From GCA-2723085 sp042093455 (GTDB taxonomy: Bacteria; Bacteroidota; Bacteroidia; Flavobacteriales_D; Parvicellaceae): 7,285 nucleotides of DNA. Positions 6,311 through 7,285 of the stretch are shown piece after piece. The stretch is from NCBI GenBank assembly GCA_042093455.1, contig JBELEU010000110.1, forward strand, positions 1 through 7,285. Direction: 5' to 3'. The notes beneath the pieces were generated by a model. It did no database searches and was not told the DNA's origin. It saw only the letters and a list, made by a program, of their open reading frames with translations. Made by a program: the position numbers and the translations under genes. The first letter of the stretch is position 1. Each line of letters begins with the position of its first letter.

Positions 6311-7285
6311 TTAAGGGTTGTGTATTGTTCCAGATTTCAAGTTTTTTGAAGCTCCTGTAACAGATGAATATGTATTTTCAATATTTTTTAATCTAAGCAG
6401 CCCTAGAAAAGCAAAAATTAATGCTTCTTTATAGTCAATAATGTTTTTATTTGGAATGTAACAGTTAATATTAAATGTGTCTTTAAGTGTATTTGTCCAA
6501 AATTGATTAAATGTACCACCCCCTGTTATCAAAACTATTTTATCCTTTTCAATAATTTTTTTGATGGAGTAACAAAGTTGATGTCCTGCAGTATGAAGTT
6601 TGTCTTCAATAGATATTTGATATTTATCTAATATTGGAAAATACCATTTTTTAAAATCCTCAATTCCTAATGATTTTGGGAAACTCTTGCTGAAATATTC
6701 TAATTCATTCAATTGATTTAGTAAACCCTGATTTAGATTACCTGATTTAGCAATGTTTCCCATGTTGTCAAAATCTTTTCCAACTTTGGAACTTAATTCG
6801 TTGCTAAACATATTTGCAAAACCAATATCTCCTGCAATTCTGCGCTTATTTTTGTTAAAGGATATGTTTGCAATTCCACCTAGGTTTAAGCAATAATCAT
6901 ATTTATTAAATAGCAGCTCATCACCAACAGGAACTAAGGGAGCGCCTTGGCCTCCGAACGCAACATCTAATGATCTGAAGTCATTTACAACTGTTAGTTG
7001 AGTTTTGTTTGCTATAACAGCTCCACATCCAAGTTGAAAAGTTAGTTTTTGTTTAGGTTGATGAAATATTGTATGCCCATGAGATGAAATCGCATTTATT
7101 TTTTTTACATCAATGCAGTTTTTTGATATAAAGTCATTGATTATATCTCCTAAATAATCACCGTATTTTTTATTTAAGATTAACAATTCATTGCCACTTA
7201 AAAAATAGCTTTTTCTGAGAAGTTCAAGCCATTCTTTAGAGTACTCGTAGCATTCACTATGTTTTATTTCATAGCTCCATGTTCT
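6311..7285 (-). CDS. anmK: Anhydro-N-acetylmuramic acid kinase, 5' end outside window
   Basis: This cytoplasmic sugar kinase converts 1,6-anhydro-N-acetylmuramic acid to MurNAc-6-phosphate in peptidoglycan recycling. The open frame continues upstream to base 7285 with no stop, giving 324 visible residues. The TTG at 7186 is an internal Leu codon, not a start: the 33 residues before it (RTWSYEIKHSE... to ...YFLSGNE) match the expected N-terminal region of AnmK. The first roughly 30 residues, with the family's MSGTSxDG nucleotide-binding motif, lie beyond the edge. Visible motifs (fragment numbering) are SSHGHT (67-72), DFRSLDVAFGGQGAPLVP with the probable catalytic Asp (102-119), NLGGIANIS (134-142), TGGGTFNQF (254-262) and a C-terminal KEAL...SVTGAS stretch. 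The segment GDIGFANM replaces the DTGPGNM of proteobacterial enzymes. The end is a normal TAA followed by the 84-base gap to the next gene. Confidence 0.94.
   Translation of the reverse strand, partial: RTWSYEIKHSECYEYSKEWLELLRKSYFLSGNELLILNKKYGDYLGDIINDFISKNCIDVKKINAISSHGHTIFHQPKQKLTFQLGCGAVIANKTQLTVVNDFRSLDVAFGGQGAPLVPVGDELLFNKYDYCLNLGGIANISFNKNKRRIAGDIGFANMFSNELSSKVGKDFDNMGNIAKSGNLNQGLLNQLNELEYFSKSFPKSLGIEDFKKWYFPILDKYQISIEDKLHTAGHQLCYSIKKIIEKDKIVLITGGGTFNQFWTNTLKDTFNINCYIPNKNIIDYKEALIFAFLGLLRLKNIENTYSSVTGASKNLKSGTIHNP

Noticed and set aside
7184..7186. TTG as a start codon for a 291-residue AnmK
   Set aside because: The frame stays open to base 7285, and the 33 upstream residues fit the AnmK N-terminal region. 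The TTG is an internal Leu codon and the gene is cut by the window edge.

Overview
The window looks like a piece of a low-GC Bacteroidota chromosome, most likely from the Flavobacteriales and probably from a marine or otherwise saline habitat. This rests on the AT-rich codon use, the mostly missing Shine-Dalgarno signals, two TAnnTTTG-type -7 boxes, and protein variants familiar from that group: two ExbD copies in a row, a TonB-like protein with a Gly-rich linker, and AnmK. No mobile element, phage gene, CRISPR array or pseudogene was seen. Every gene is on the minus strand, so the text below follows transcription from high to low coordinates.

Right end (7285-6311): the 3' part of anmK, the kinase that recycles anhydro-N-acetylmuramic acid from peptidoglycan. 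Its open frame runs off the window edge, so the start lies outside. An 84-base gap follows, carrying a TACATTTG box. Next comes an amino-acid dehydrogenase of the Glu/Leu/Phe/Val family (6226-4997). Six bases later comes a NhaD-type Na+/H+ antiporter (4990-3608).

Middle (3570-1324): a compact TonB-type energising module of exbB, exbD, a second exbD and a tonB-like gene. The genes abut or overlap (TAA|ATG, TAATG, TAA-A-TTG). The inner-membrane ExbB/ExbD complex should use the ion gradient to drive the TonB-like periplasmic protein, which acts on outer-membrane partners. The tonB-like gene uses a TTG start backed by a clear Shine-Dalgarno sequence.

Left end (1324-1): folC, for folate biosynthesis and polyglutamylation, overlaps the tonB-like stop codon as TAATG. 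A 44-base gap with another -7 box and a 14-base palindrome leads into tRNA-Val (anticodon UAC), whose 3' end is cut by the window.

The tight spacing suggests one transcript from the dehydrogenase through folC, with ion-gradient genes (nhaD, exb, tonB) between metabolic genes. Most of it is recognisable conserved content. The less ordinary points are the dehydrogenase's substrate pocket, which lacks both glutamate-recognition residues; the two unequal ExbD paralogues; and the unusual TonB-like linker. No clearly undescribed system was found. No gap between genes exceeds 84 bases.
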